64,000 nt of DNA from Dermatemys mawii (GCA_007922305.1 ML677385.1:3881996-3945995), one strand, 5' to 3'. Shown: positions 46,372-58,297, counted from the first letter of the stretch. Notes: generated by a model not told the origin, from the sequence alone. Numbers and translations are program-made.

Positions 46372-46410
46372 ATTTAGATAAGGTGTCCATTTCAACACTG
46401 CTGTGAATAA

Positions 46411-46582
46411 AGATGGGCCCAAACCAAAATGTCAAATCCAAAGAACCTCAAACTTTTGATGGAACAGAATTCAAATCTGAACCCAGCCTTGAACTTAGTG
46501 TCAATGAACTAGCACCATGATCCAAACGCCACCCAACATTTGAGCGTTGGCTGTGTGAAATCCATATAGTTCAGGCCCATCT
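46411..46582. repeat. MITE with 'agatgggccc' ends
   Basis: 'agatgggcccaaaccaaaa' on the left and 'tagttcaggcccatct' on the right are inverted. The target duplication is unclear. Same type as 11314-11484. Confidence 0.6.
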
Positions 46583-47039
46583 CCAAGGAATAAAGGAGCT
46601 GTAGCAAAGTCATTAGATTCTTATTCTGAATTCTAAAAGTGCATCTCTAAAGGTTAATGTGAACCCAGAGGACAAACCACAATAAAAAGTGAGCAGTACC
46701 TGCAGCAATGCAGAGGATTATCCTTGAGAAACACTAAACATTGGATGTTTCATTAAGACATCCCCTCCAGCTGTCCCTCACTCACAGAACTTTTTGTCAA
46801 CTTTAGTGGGATGTGGAGTATGGGCTTTGCACTTCTTTTTTATCTTCCAGTGACTTCTCAGTACTGTTCTCTTACTGTCTGTCTATCCCGCTGATTTTCT
46901 GTACTCGAACCCAAACAATACATTCAGCATGGTTCAAAGTTCTCCTTTTCTAACTCAGCCTCTGGTGCTGTGCTGGTCAATGAAAGAAAACATCATGGAA
47001 CTCTGGGTAATCATATCAGATGCATGTATCTGAATGCTC

Positions 47040-47230
47040 TATTAAGTGTGATGATGCACTATTATTATTTAGTGTAATGATTGAGGCCCCAAACAGAGGC
47101 CTCATTGTGTTAGTCATTGTACACACACATAGTAAGAGACAGTCCTTGTCCCAAAGAGCTCATAGTCTAATAGATGAGACAAAGGACGTATTACACAATG
47201 GGAAATGACTGCTTAGGAAGGAGTACTGCA
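47040..47230 (-). repeat. MIR-like SINE, fragment
   Basis: 'attgtgttagtcattgtac', 'gagacagtccttgtcccaaa' and 'gagctcatagtctaatag' are typical of the reverse complement of the MIR-type 3' region. Confidence 0.6.
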
Positions 47231-47335
47231 GAAAAGGATCAGAGGTTATAGAAGGTCACAAACTAAATATATATCAATAATGTAATGCTGTTGAAAAGAA
47301 AAAAAACCTATCATTCTGGGATGTTTTAACAGGAG

Positions 47336-48178
47336 TGTTGTAGGCATGACACGAGAAGTAATTCTTCCACTCTATTCAGCACTGATAAGGCCTCAACTGC
47401 AGTACCTGTCTATGTCTGGGCAACACACTTTGGGAAAGATGTGGACAAATTAGAGAGAGTCCAGAGGAGAGCCACAAAAATGACTAAAGGTTTGAGGCCT
47501 GGTCCACACAAGTTAGGCTGATCCAGCAGCATCGCTCAGGGAAGTGAAAAATTCACACATATGAGGGATGCAGTTAAGCTGATCTTACTCCTAGTGTGGA
47601 CAGCAGTAAGTTGATAGAAGGATTCTATTGCCTCTCAGGGAGATGGAATTCCTGTGCTGATAGGAGGATCCCTCTCATTGGCATAAGTAGTGTCTACACT
47701 GAAACTCTGCATCAGCATTGCTGCAACCATGCTTTTGTAGCATTTCAAGTGTAGAGAAGACCTAGAAAATACGACCTATGAGGAAAGATTGAAAAAAAAT
47801 GGGATTCTTTAGTTTGGTGAAGAGAAGACTAAGGGAGGACATAACATTCTTCAAGTACATAAAAGGTTGTTATAAAGAGGAGATAATAAATTGTTCTCCT
47901 TAACCACTGATGACAGGACTAGAAGTAATGAGCTTAAATTGCTGGAAGGTTGATCTATGCCATCCATTGGAGAAAAACTTCCTAATTCTCAGAGTAGTTG
48001 AACAATGGAACAAATTACCTAAAGAGTTTGTGGATTCTCCATTACTGGAAATTTTTAAGAACAGGTTAGACAAACACCTGCCAGGGGTGTGCTAGATAAC
48101 ATTTAGTCCTGCCTCAGTGCAGGGGGCTGGACTAGATGAATTATTGAGGTTCCCTCCAGTCCTACATTTCTATAATTC
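47336..48178 (+). mobile_element. CR1 LINE 3' fragment carrying a Harbinger MITE
   Basis: 'actctattcagcactgataagg', 'agagtccagaggagagccac', then after the MITE 'acgacctatgaggaaagattg', 'ttaagaacaggttagacaaac' and the 3' tip 'ggctggactagatgaattatt'. Reverse-transcriptase C-terminal coding sequence is broken; a 60-codon remnant at 47910-48095 ends 'FKNRLDKHLPGVC'. Confidence 0.85.
47509..47766. mobile_element. Harbinger-type MITE, family B, inside CR1
   Basis: It begins 'gaggcctggtccacac' and ends 'tcaagtgtagagaagacct', inverted repeats of Harbinger type. CR1 is colinear on both sides ('gactaaaggttt' before; 'agaaaatacgacc' after), so the edges are well supported. The interior shares 'cagttaagctgat' motifs with 5400-5633. 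Confidence 0.85.
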
Positions 48179-48179
48179 T

Positions 48180-48318
48180 ATTATCACCTCTATTTTCCAG
48201 GTAGGGAACTGAGGCACAAAGAAAACTGAGTGACTCACCAAAGGCCCAGACTAGAAGTCTGTGGTAAAGCTGGGAATTGAACCCAAATCTCCTGTGTCCC
48301 ACTCCAGTGCCTTGCCTT
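48180..48318 (-). repeat. MIR-like SINE
   Basis: Reverse complement of MIR-type order: 'tattttccaggtagggaactg', 'gtgactcaccaaagg', 'aagctgggaattgaaccc', 'cagtgccttgcc'. Confidence 0.75.
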
Positions 48319-48324
48319 ATATAT

Positions 48325-48530
48325 AAATTGGCAAGATTATCAAAAACAATTAGTGATTCTGAGTGCCCCATTTTTTGGATGCCCAACCTGAGACAGATTA
48401 AAATAGCCTGACTATAAGAAACTGCTGAGCATCCACTCTCTGAAAGTCAAATCTTTGTAAGATGTCTCAGTGTGGGCACTGGAAAACCATTGCACACAAA
48501 ATTACTAGTCGCTTTTAAAAATCTTGGCCA
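48325..48530. repeat. palindromic MITE, degraded
   Basis: 'attagtgattctgagtgccc' at the left and 'actagtcgcttttaaaaatc' at the right are degenerate inverted ends. Same family as 55600-55792. Confidence 0.5.
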
Positions 48531-49014
48531 AAGTAATTGTCTCTCTCTAGCTGAAGAGCTCTTTGTTTCAATGGTAATATATTTAAAGTGCTTTCTTGTT
48601 CATCATTTGGAGCTGATTTAGGAAGGATGAGTGAGAAGGCTCTTTTGCTTTATGTTCTTAGAGCACTCTCTTCAGTCGTCTATTTCCAGTACTTGCGTAT
48701 TTGGCCACCCCAAAAAAAACTGGCAAAATGTATCAGTAGGTAGAAAGTGAAAGTCACAGCACAAGCAATCACCTACAGCAGTAGCTGCTGATCTTTAACA
48801 GCAAGTTTTAGTTGCCATGGCAATACTTTTGGACATGGAATATACTTATGTCTTTCTTTCTATTTATGCAACATCTGAGGAGAATCATGTAGCCTTTACT
48901 GAAGCAAATTTCCATCAAATTCAAAGGGTGTTTTGCCTGAGCAAGGAAGGAAGAACTTGAACATACATGATTCTTTGGAGTTCTTTAGAAAATTATTTCT
49001 TCAGAGAGAAATGT

Positions 49015-49310
49015 AGGTTTTATAGTTAAGACCTCAGGATTGATTCAGTTCCTGGCTCTGCCAGGGACTTCCTGTGCAACCTTGGAGAAGTCACGTCTTT
49101 CTCTGTGCTTCAGTTCCCTATTTGTAAAATGAGGATAATAATGCTGCCTTCTCCCACCTTTCACCTATCTTGTCTGTTTCCAGGAGATTATAAATTCTTG
49201 GGGCCTGTCTCTTACTATCTGTTGGTGCAGGACATAGAACAATGGGTTTTGATCTTGGGGAGGGCTTCAAGGCACTACTGGAATAAAATAACAAAACAGT
49301 ATAATTAATA
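49015..49310 (+). repeat. MIR-like SINE, near full length
   Basis: 'ggctctgccagggacttcc', 'gcaaccttggagaagtcac', 'ttcagttccctatttgtaaa', 'gaggataataatgctg', then 'cttgtctgtttccaggag' and an A-rich 3' end follow the MIR-type order. Confidence 0.8.
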
Positions 49311-50307
49311 GATTAAATAAAAACACATTTCAATTCACTATGCATATCTTTAAAAGGTTTGAAGAAAAGTGAGCAGAGCGTGAGGTGGAGTCTTAGTTTA
49401 ATTGTCCATCAGCAATTTTGAATGGAAAATTTCTCCGGTAGTTTCCATTACACGCAGTCATAATAAGGGGAATCTATGGGCCAGTTATAGTATGGACATT
49501 ATGTGTGGGTATAACACAAGGAAAACACATTTCCAGCCATTTGTTATAGAAGAGCCATGTAGTAGTTTGGAATTAAGGTAGGATCTCTTTCAGGAATCAG
49601 CAAACAACCACCTACAAGGGGAAGATTTCTCTATGGGACTATTTGTTTCTTTGTGGTCATCAGACTGGAGTAAAATGCAGACCAACCAGAGAGATGCTAG
49701 TGATTTCCAGATGAACAAGCTAGGGTCTGCAAGATGGCTGCGGAGTACATGACAATAGTGTCGGGGTCTTAATGGCCACGGATTCTTTGCCAAGTTCTCT
49801 CTGCTTGTTTTCTAATGCTCCAAATTGTAAAACACTTACTTACATCCAGAGGTGTCTTTTGCTATAGGGCCGGGGGCAGTTGCACCCCCGCCCAGGCCTT
49901 TGTTTGCCCTTCCCCCTTGACATTTCATAGGGCTACATGATGTAGTGTGCCTTCCATTTCCCTTGCCACCATACCACCACCCATGTACGATGACTGAATT
50001 TCCCAAGCTATATCATCATAAAATGTTCATCACAAATACATAAAAAGCAGTACAGGCTTTCAAATGCCATCCTGTTCCGATCCAGCCCTATCGAATGCAG
50101 TCACTTGCAATGTGATGTAATCTTGCACGCTCCTAATCCTTCATGACACTTGCAGGTATTTATTATTCATTTATTCCTCCCCTCCAAAAAAAAAAATATA
50201 TCTGAAACAATGATCCTGCTGATATTAAGTAGAATCTTACTCCTCAAGCAGTCCCATTCAAATCCATGGGGCTACTTCAGGCATAAGGAATTACTTGTCT
50301 CAGCTCA
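49311..50307. other. no gene recognised
   Basis: At 49850-49930 a C-rich patch ('cagaggtgtcttttgc...') may be a decayed transposon end. No gene is supported. Confidence 0.4.
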
Positions 50308-50315
50308 GGGTAATT

Positions 50316-50434
50316 TAGTGTGATTTTATAGGGACAGTCCCAATTTTTGGGTCTTTTTCTTATATAGGCTCCTATTACCCCCCCACCCCCAATCCCCTGT
50401 CCCAGTTTTTCACACTTGCTGTCAGGTCACCCTA
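50316..50434. mobile_element. short hAT MITE, copy 3, left end deleted
   Basis: Matches copy 1 from 'ttttatagggacagtccc' through 'cttatataggctcctatta' to the end 'caggtcacccta'. About 14 bp after 'tagtgtga' are missing. Flanking 8-mers match poorly. Confidence 0.75.
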
Positions 50435-50627
50435 GGCAACTGCACCTGTATTCCCTCTCCATGGTCCAGCAAGGTCACTCGCTCTTAGGCTTCCAGTTCC
50501 CAGCATCACCTCTACATGGCATAGACCTGCATGCATCGCCCTCCCAGTGCCACTCTTAGGATTTATGGGGCTCTATGCAGTATTATTAAACTGGTGCCCC
50601 TATGCCTGACAGCAGCCCAGGCTCACG

Positions 50628-51140
50628 TGTGTATTTTAGATAAGGGTGGCCCTTTTGAAGGATTTATTTAAAAAACTGTATGTCTGAAGAGCCAAGCATT
50701 TAAGTCTAAATATGAATACTCAGATTATGCTTCTAAAAATCTATGCAAGGATTTTTTGAGAGATGTGGTTTTATAATCTTCAGTAACACATTAATGAAAT
50801 ATTTTTAAAGCAAATTTTAAATTAAGGGCCTGTAAACTAAGATGTTCTGAGTAAATATTACAGTAACGCACAGATGTTTTTGTCAGTAAATTCAGAAACA
50901 GATAGTATATATTTGGGGATTGGCAAATGCCTGTTAAATGGCTTCATTATCACTCGAATGGCTCTTTAGCAGTTTCAGTGTTGTGCTAATAGGTCTGGCA
51001 GACTGGAGACTTTTTCACTTTTAAGTAATAGATCCTGTCTGGAGGAAGACTCACCAGGCTGCAGCAGCCAGCTGTGGTGGGAGCCTGAAGAAAGGATCAG
51101 AACACAGATAAAAAGAGCCAGAGGATGGACACGAAGACCC
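50628..51140 (+). repeat. dispersed repeat, copy 2 (copy 1 at 14566-15318)
   Basis: Aligns over its length with copy 1 and lacks the hAT MITE, giving an empty site around 50829-50840. No coding potential is seen. Confidence 0.8.
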
Positions 51141-51415
51141 TTCCTGCCCCATCTCTTCTCAGCCTCCTTCCCTGAGCGCACCACATCCTCCCCACTCTTC
51201 CCCCTCCCTCCCGGAAAGTCCTAAGCATCGCCAAACAGCTGTTAGGCCGCGGGCAGGCTGGAAGCGCTGGAAGGGAGGGAGAGAAGGGGGGACATGGCAT
51301 GAGGCAAGGAGATGGTGGGGGTGGGGGGAGCTTGGTTGCCGGTGGGTGCAGAGCACCCACTAATTTTTCCCCATGGGTGCTCCAGTCCCAAAGCTCTCAC
51401 GGATTCAGCACCTTT
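51141..51415. repeat. GC-rich repeat with 'gtgggtgc' hairpin
   Basis: A pyrimidine-rich then purine-rich block is followed by the hairpin 'gtgggtgcagagcacccac' (51341-51360) and 'cccatgggtgctccagt'. It looks like an interspersed repeat; family unknown to me. Frames on minus (51097-51360) come from the composition. Confidence 0.4.
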
Positions 51416-51764
51416 GGCTAGAGGGACCTGTCAACAGATGGAAGAAGTCAGCCAAGGGAGACAGAAAATAGACTGCGTGCTCCCCAGTCTATAAGGGCCC
51501 TGCCATCCTGGTGATATGCACGGGGTACTCAAGGAGTGAGGCAGTACTCAATGGGAGTCATGATAGGAGAAACTCAGGGAACATCCATCCTTGACATTAG
51601 TTTGGGGAATTTATGTCCTGGTCTATATGTCATACAATTTTTGGAGACAATTTTTGTGAAAAGCAATGTTATGAGCAATTGCATTAAATAAATTGGGCAC
51701 AAAAATTATTTTCACTATGGCCTAATTAAAGATGTAAACTGGAAGGAATTCAGAGATGAGTAAC

Positions 51765-52060
51765 ACCAGGTCTACACTGGGGGTGGAGGTCTACCTAAGA
51801 TACGCAACTTCAGCTATGCGAATAGTGTAGCTCAAGTCGACGCATCTTAGGTCGACTTCTCTGGGCATCCTCACGGCAGTGAGTTGACTACTGCCGCTCC
51901 CCTGTTGACTCTGCTTCCGCCTCTTGCAGCTGTGGAGTTCTGGAGTCAATGGGGAGAGCGCTCAGGAATTGATTTATCGCGTCTACATTAGACATGATAA
52001 ATCGATCCCTGATAGATTGATCACTACCCGCCAATCTGGCGGGTAGTGCAGTCATACCCT
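51765..52060. mobile_element. Harbinger-type MITE, family A
   Basis: Starts 'ccaggtctacactggggg', ends 'gtagtgcagtcataccct'. The interior matches 15833-16129 in order ('acgcaacttcagctat', 'gttgactctgcttccgcctc', 'ccgccaatctggcgggtag'). Confidence 0.75.
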
Positions 52061-53726
52061 TACAAACATGATTAAGGAGACTGGAAGACTGATCTATGAG
52101 AAGACTAAAAGAACTAAGTAGGTCCATAGTTTGACTAAATCATGACTGAGGGCCTTATCTTTCAGATATTACTCAGCCAAGATTCTCATTGACTTCAACT
52201 TAAAAATAAAAGTATGCTTTTAAAATACCTGACATAATGAGCAAGCAATTCTTCACATCAATCATATGCCAAAGCAAAGGAGATGCATTTCCCCTTCCTT
52301 CATTAAAGATGATCCTGTTACTAGTGACATTAGGAAGTTCCAGGAAAACTTATGAGGACATTTTGCAAGGTTTTGCGTGGACAAAATGGATAGAATGTAT
52401 CCAAATTTACATGAGGTTGCATGGTACCTTAAGAACTGGGATTATAGGACTCAGGGAAAATGTCACTTTGCACTCAAATGACTAGGTAGTCCTTTTGTTT
52501 TTAAGCTTTGAGAAGTATAACAGAAAGCTTCAGAAGTGTCTGGATTCTGCTGCGATTTTCACAAAACATTTTGTGCAAATGATTAACTCATTTCACTCAT
52601 AATGGGCTGCTTTTTAACATTTTTGAAATGGTAAGTATATGCAAAGCATTTCAGAGATGCTACTGTGGCAACAATAGCAAGTTCATGAAACTATTCAAAT
52701 GATACTGAAATCAGATAGTAAAGAGACCCAAAACTCATGTCTGGAGTTGGCCTTTAACTCCTCAAAGGCTGGGTAGCTCTAAGTTACACAGAAATTCTGC
52801 AGGGGTAAAGTGCAAGCCATAGGGACTTGAAAATGTCCTCTCTGCTGTTGTGTTTGAAAGAGTTTCTCACTGCCCTTAGATGATCACCACTTTATATTTT
52901 AAATTATTGGCCTTTTTCAATGGTTCTCCATGAGGCTTAAGAGAGATGAGATGTGATATGATTTATAAGATGTGATTTTTCACTTTTCTAAGTGTGCTGT
53001 CTTTACTATTTTTGATACGTATTACAATGTAAGAAATAGCAACATTTCAGATCGGGTGATGTGCTGTCTGTATGAACAGCATCTGTTCATTTTAACTCAT
53101 TACTAGGAGCTCTCCTGAACTAAACAGTCCATATTGTTTTCCTATTGTTTGCAAAGGAGTAAGGGGCAGGCCAACACATCTAGAGTCTTGGAAGATAGAT
53201 TCTGTCTCATTAATTTGACAACCAATGCAGAACAGTTTGAATAAATTATAACCTCTTAACAGTGTAGAATTTTAATTAGGAACTTCCCCAGAAGTGTGCA
53301 GTATGCAAGTGGGTAAACAGTGTTTCATCTGCTTTGAGGAACTGTACCAATCAGAATAAGATGATATCTATACCAGCTGGCCTCTGCTGCTTCCCCATCA
53401 ACTGTGCATTTGCTAATCCACAACAGAACTCGGCCTGTACCAGACCACAATCGCATATTGCCCAAGTGCCACTGTGGCTTAGAGCATGAACATCTGCAAG
53501 GAACGTACTGAAGGCAGCAGTGACACACTGGAGCACAGCAGAGAGTCTGTGTCCTCTATTTACTAATATAGGACTAGATTGCTGAATTACTCTCAGCCCA
53601 GAGCAGGAGTCGCACAACACTGCACTGACCCAGGAACCTAACTGGGAATTAACTGTGAGTCTGACCGTGACCATGCTCTCCCTGGCTCTGCTACTCTGGC
53701 CAGTATATTTGGTAGTGGGAAGCAGA
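52061..53726. other. no gene recognised
   Basis: AT-rich DNA with short chance frames only and no named repeat. Confidence 0.4.
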
Positions 53727-53734
53727 GTCACAAC

Positions 53735-53887
53735 TAGGGTGATCAGACTTCCCAATATTATCAGGACCATCCCAATATTAGGGGCTTTGTCTTATATAGG
53801 ACCCTATCATTCCCTTCCCCGCATAGGACCCTATTTTTCCCCCACCCCCCAGTTCCAATTTTTCACACTTGCTATCTGGTCACTCTA
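53735..53887. mobile_element. short hAT MITE, copy 4, with internal duplication
   Basis: Ends 'tagggtgatcaga' and 'tctggtcactcta'. Flanking 8-mers gtcacaac (53727-53734) and gtgacaat (53888-53895) match at 6 of 8. At 153 bp it is longer than its relatives because the 'ataggaccctat' block occurs twice (53796 and 53823). Confidence 0.85.
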
Positions 53888-53895
53888 GTGACAAT

Positions 53896-55050
53896 CCACC
53901 TGCATGGGAAGAAAGTAAAGGCCCTGTGGAGAATGCCCTCCCACACTCACAATGAGATATGTGATCCATGAGGTGGCTAGCTTGCACATGGGGAAAAGGA
54001 GATGTTTTTCAGCCTTTACTCCTCTCAGTGGGAGCGTAGGGTGAGCAGCCATCTTGCCCACAGAGAGAAGGCACTTAAAGCACCACCCGCAAAAGCCAAA
54101 GTGAAACACACACATCAGTGGCTGGCAACCACTCTGATGAGTGACAACCATTTTAGCTGACTGTCTTTTCTCTTCCTGTATTTACTGTCACACTTATCTG
54201 TGACTGACTGTAAATGAGTATCATTGGTTATCCCATGGTTTGAGCGGTAAAAAGAAAAATTATTTGGATTGGCTTTTGATCATACAGCACTGAGAAAGGT
54301 GAGATATCGGGGATCCACAAAACTAAGGGCTAGGTCACCTCTTGTCCTCGAGAAGCACTCAGAAAGGGGGCAGAGGGGCAGGAAGATTGCCTTCCTAATC
54401 TCCTGTAAGGCCTTCTCTCCAGGAGGAAGGATTTGACAGCCATGAAGTTTGCAGGGAATAAGGCCTCCCAGCTCCAAGACCCACCAGGGAAGGGACCCCT
54501 AGACCCATCGCAGCAGGAGCTAACCCCCCATGCATGCCTGTCACTCCTGGCTACTGTTGGCTGATCACTATGTAGCTGTTCGGTAGCAGTTGTGGCAGGG
54601 ACCTAGGAAAGGTGCAGCAAAGAAAGAGAATCTTGTCTCCTTTGAAGTCCCCATTCCATGCAGCCCAGCAGAGGGGCTCCCCCAGGATCCCAGGAAGAGA
54701 GGGGAGAATTGTACTGGGGGCACAGCACTCCCAGAATCTTCCGGACAGGAGACACAGCCCAGGAAGAATAAATGTGGGAGAGAAAAACAGCTCCAGCTCT
54801 TAAAAATATGGATTAAAAATTTACTTAGAACTCTAAGAGTACTCATAGTCATCACTGAGGTTCCATCCTAATCCTAAACTCATCCTGTAAATGCTTAAAC
54901 AGACTTGGGACACACAACGAGGAAGCTTCAAGACGTCCTTCATGTTATTTCAGGAATCAGGTGATAAAATACTGGGGAGGATGAAGCACAGAAATAAGAT
55001 GAAGGATTTCATTTGTAGAGTGATATGTTAGCTAAATGTAGCTTTTATCA
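53896..55050. other. no gene recognised
   Basis: Moderate GC. Overlapping frames at 54568-54871 on both strands (93-95 codons) have no recognisable domain. Confidence 0.4.
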
Positions 55051-55058
55051 GTAATCAT

Positions 55059-55160
55059 TAGGGTGACCAGTCAGCAAGTGAAAAATTGGGGCAGGGGGTG
55101 GGAGGTAATGGGAGCCTACATAAGAAAAAGATCCAAAAATCGGGACATCTGGTCACCTTA
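55059..55160. mobile_element. short hAT MITE, copy 5
   Basis: Ends 'tagggtgaccag' and 'ctggtcacctta'. Flanks gtaatcat (55051-55058) and gtaatcgt (55161-55168) match at 7 of 8. It is 102 bp, missing the 'tccctataaaa' part. Confidence 0.88.
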
Positions 55161-55599
55161 GTAATCGTACATGATTTGTAACAAATGCTTTCAAGTGAAT
55201 TTTGGAGGCAATATAACCCTATACGTTTCCATAGGTCTTACTGGCCATGTCTGGAGTGCTTGTTCTATTTGATCACTGCTGTGATATTCCTGCATAGTTC
55301 CACCTCTCCACTGAATTCAGTCTTTGAAAGTCCTGTAAGAAATTCTCATTCAGCTTCCCTTAAAAGCTTTGTAGTTCAAGAGTGCCATCTTGAGGTATGC
55401 TATGTTTCAGAGCAATTCCACGGATTGACTGAACCTCTGTAATGCTTTTGAAATTTTGAGAGAGAAAAACACAAAGTTCTCAAAACCTTAAATATGGTGG
55501 CATTTAAAAAACAGCATGAAATAGAACCAAAATACAGATTGTCTGTTTGGCTTTGCTCGGTAGTGTATAATGACAAATTATGTACTAAAAAATATCATT

Positions 55600-55792
55600 C
55601 TTGGCCAAGATTTTCAAAAGTGAGGAGCAATATTGAGTGCTCAGTTTTTGGGTATTCTACCTGAGATGCCTTAAACATGCCTGACTTTCAACAAGTTCTA
55701 GTCCCTATTCTCTGAAAAATCACATCTGACCCCTTCAAGTTAGACATCCAAAATCACTACTCACTTTTGAAAATCTTAGCTCTTGCCTTTAA
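55600..55792. repeat. palindromic MITE
   Basis: 'ggccaagattttcaaaagtg' at the left and 'cacttttgaaaatcttagct' at the right are long inverted ends. Related to 48325-48530 and to the older element at 5337-5700. Confidence 0.65.
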
Positions 55793-56623
55793 GATGATGT
55801 GTCTTTTTTCTGGATTTGACTTCAAAGATAACACGAGCAATAACAAAAGATACCAAACCAAAGTCAAACACACCTTTTGAAAAATAAAAAGAAAAGTAAA
55901 ATATATTGCATTACGTGATCTGTATTTGTTAAAGTAAAGGAAGAGCTTTCATGGTATAAACTGATGCAGGTAGGTAGCAAAGAATTTCCCTTCTGTGGCA
56001 TTGTCAAGACATTAGTTAGAGAGTATTTCACTGGAAATGACACTGGATGAAGAGTGTGGTATTATAAATAATACTTAAACTGTATGATTACATTGCAGTT
56101 AGACCACTCTTTGTTCTTCCTGTTACAACTGCCAGCTGGCTGTTGGTTGGGATAGGGTGTGTCCCAAGCTGCGGCAGCAAGAAAATGCACAAAAGGATGA
56201 GGGGCCATAGGAAACCAGGGGCCCTCATCAAATGTATACTGGCAGCACCGCAAACAAGAGAAACTACATTTAATTAGAATGTTTCCTATGCTGCAGAGCA
56301 ACAGAGAAGTAATCAAGATTCTGAAAATCTTTATACATAAGTTATTCCTCACCCCCACCCCCAAAAAGTGTAAGGAAGACTTATGAACTTTTTAGTTAAC
56401 TACATGGGAAATCCCAGAAACATTACAGTCAAATAAAGATCTAGGAAAAAAGTAATCTGCCCCCAGCTGGGTAATAAAGGAAAAAGCCAGATTTGTTTTT
56501 CAGTAGAAGATACTTTATTGGCCATTCTAGTTCAGGGAGCAATGACACAGGCTATGTTAAAGAACACACATCTCTAAAAGTCTCAGCACTGTGAGCAGGA
56601 CGGAGTGGGTATCACAGACTGAA

Positions 56624-56813
56624 GTGTATTTGTAGCTGTGTCAGTTCCAAAATATTGGAGTGACAAGGTGGGTGAGGTATTATCTCTTATTGGACCAACT
56701 TCTCTTGGTGAGAGACACAAGCTTTTCTTCAGGCTTGAACATGGGTCTCTCTCACCAACAGAAATTGGTCCAATAAAAATATTAGTATTACCCTCACCAA
56801 CCTGGTGTCTCAG
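56624..56813 (-). mobile_element. Penelope-like inverted-tail element, second subfamily
   Basis: The left arm ('acaaggtgggtgaggtatta', 'ttggaccaacttctcttgg') and right arm ('ccaacagaaattggtccaat', 'taccctcaccaacctgg') are inverted copies around 'caggcttgaacatggg'. A single-copy tail ('tgtagctgtgtcagttcc') lies at the left, so the element is on minus. The direct repeat agactgaa flanks it (56616-56623 and 56814-56821). A CTGAAGA motif remains on minus near 56730, but stem II and GAAA are lost. Confidence 0.7.
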
Positions 56814-57107
56814 AGACTGAAATCTCTTGGAAGTCAATATATTACTTCTGAACAGCATATTTTTTCAAAGGGGTTGGAAGAAGACTCCAACGTTTGGGCA
56901 AGCTCATCTTTCTGAACAGCTCTATGCTCCTTAACACAAAACAGCACAGTAACAAGATAATTTGTTAATACTAAGTGAAGAATATTCACAATGATTTAAG
57001 TAATAGGTTTAGCGTTGAGTGTTAACCATACTCAAGGGACTTGGAGAAAGATAAATATGTTTCTCTCACTATAGAAAGGCAGCCAGACTTCAAAGAAAAA
57101 TGGCTTA

Positions 57108-57227
57108 GAGCCAGATTCTGATACACTTAACTCACAAGGAACCATACTTTACTCTGGAAGTAGTCAATGTGACTAAGCATGGGGTAAGGTGTTCTTCAGC
57201 GTGAGTAAGGATGGCAGAATCAGGCTC
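57108..57227. mobile_element. 120-bp MITE with TTA target duplication
   Basis: Ends 'gagccagattctgat' and 'gcagaatcaggctc' are inverted. TTA occurs on both sides (57105-57107 and 57228-57230), the target typical of PIF/Harbinger elements. Confidence 0.75.
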
Positions 57228-57433
57228 TTAATGAGCAAGACATTTCACTACAATTGAACAGTGAGTTGGTTCACTGGGAAAATCTGCTGCTTAGGTACCA
57301 GTCAAACTTCTGTTTTGGAACACTGCATACCCATAGAGAAAAGCAGGCCTCCTTCCTTGGACATGCTAAGAATTGCCCTGTCTTCCCTGAGAACAGAGAG
57401 TGAGCACCATGCGGTAACTAAACAGGATTCAGT

Positions 57434-57505
57434 GCAGAGGTTCTCAAACTGGGGGTCACAGAAGGTTATTCCGTGAGAGTTGCAAGTACATGCCTCCCAG
57501 TTTGA
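57434..57505. repeat. hAT terminus fragment
   Basis: 'cagaggttctcaaactgggg' resembles the left end of the hAT MITE at 14752. The right end is missing; a T/G homopolymer region (57511-57540) follows. Confidence 0.5.
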
Positions 57506-57674
57506 AAAGTTTTTTTTTTGTTTTGTTTTTTTTTGGGGGGCAAAGGAAGAGTGCAAATCATCAGTTAACCTATTAAACCAGTTGAAAAGTCAACACCTGG
57601 AATCCACTTTTGCAAATGTGGACATCCCTCTTCAGATTTGCCTAAACTAACAGTCGCAAATGCTGAGGCAGAAC

Positions 57675-57796
57675 TAGGGTGACGAGACAGCAAGTGTGAA
57701 AAATCGGGTCAGGGGTTCGGGGGGGTAATAGGAGCCTAAGAAAAAGACCTCAAAATTGGGACTGTCCCTATAAAATCGGGACAGCTGGTCACCCTA
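57675..57796. mobile_element. short hAT MITE, copy 6, perfect 8-bp TSD
   Basis: Ends 'tagggtgacgaga' and 'ctggtcacccta'. The perfect 8-bp repeat ggcagaac flanks it (57667-57674 and 57797-57804). 122 bp. Confidence 0.93.
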
Positions 57797-58297
57797 GGCA
57801 GAACAAGTCATTCCTGCAGATAAGCAGAATTAAAAGCTCAATGGTGAGGCAATCCAGAATGTAGGGTTTGCCTCAAAGAAAAGTGCCTTAACGCAGAACC
57901 TGGACTTAGGCCTGGGCTACAGTACTCAATTACATCCGAATTAGCCGTATTATATCGAATTAAAACTAAATCTGTCCACACAACCAATGCGGTTTTGTTG
58001 ACTTAAAGGCCTCTTAAAACCAGTTTCTGTACTCCACCTCGGCAAGGGGAGTAGCGCTAGAATCGACATTGCTGTTCCGGATTTGAGGTACTGTGGTTGC
58101 AATTTGATGGTATTGACCACCTCTAGCTATCCCAGAATGCTCCATTGTGACTGCTCTGGACAACACTCTCAACTTAGATGCACTAGCTAGGTAGTCAGGA
58201 AAAGCCCCAGGAACTTTTGAATTTCATTTCCTGTTTGGCCAGCATGGCGAACTCATCAGCACAGGTGACCATGCAGAGCCCACCATCATAGGTGACC

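Noticed and set aside
29897..57796. Tc1/mariner assignment of the TAGGGTGACC MITEs
   Set aside because: Flanking 8-bp repeats in five copies fit hAT better than a TA target.
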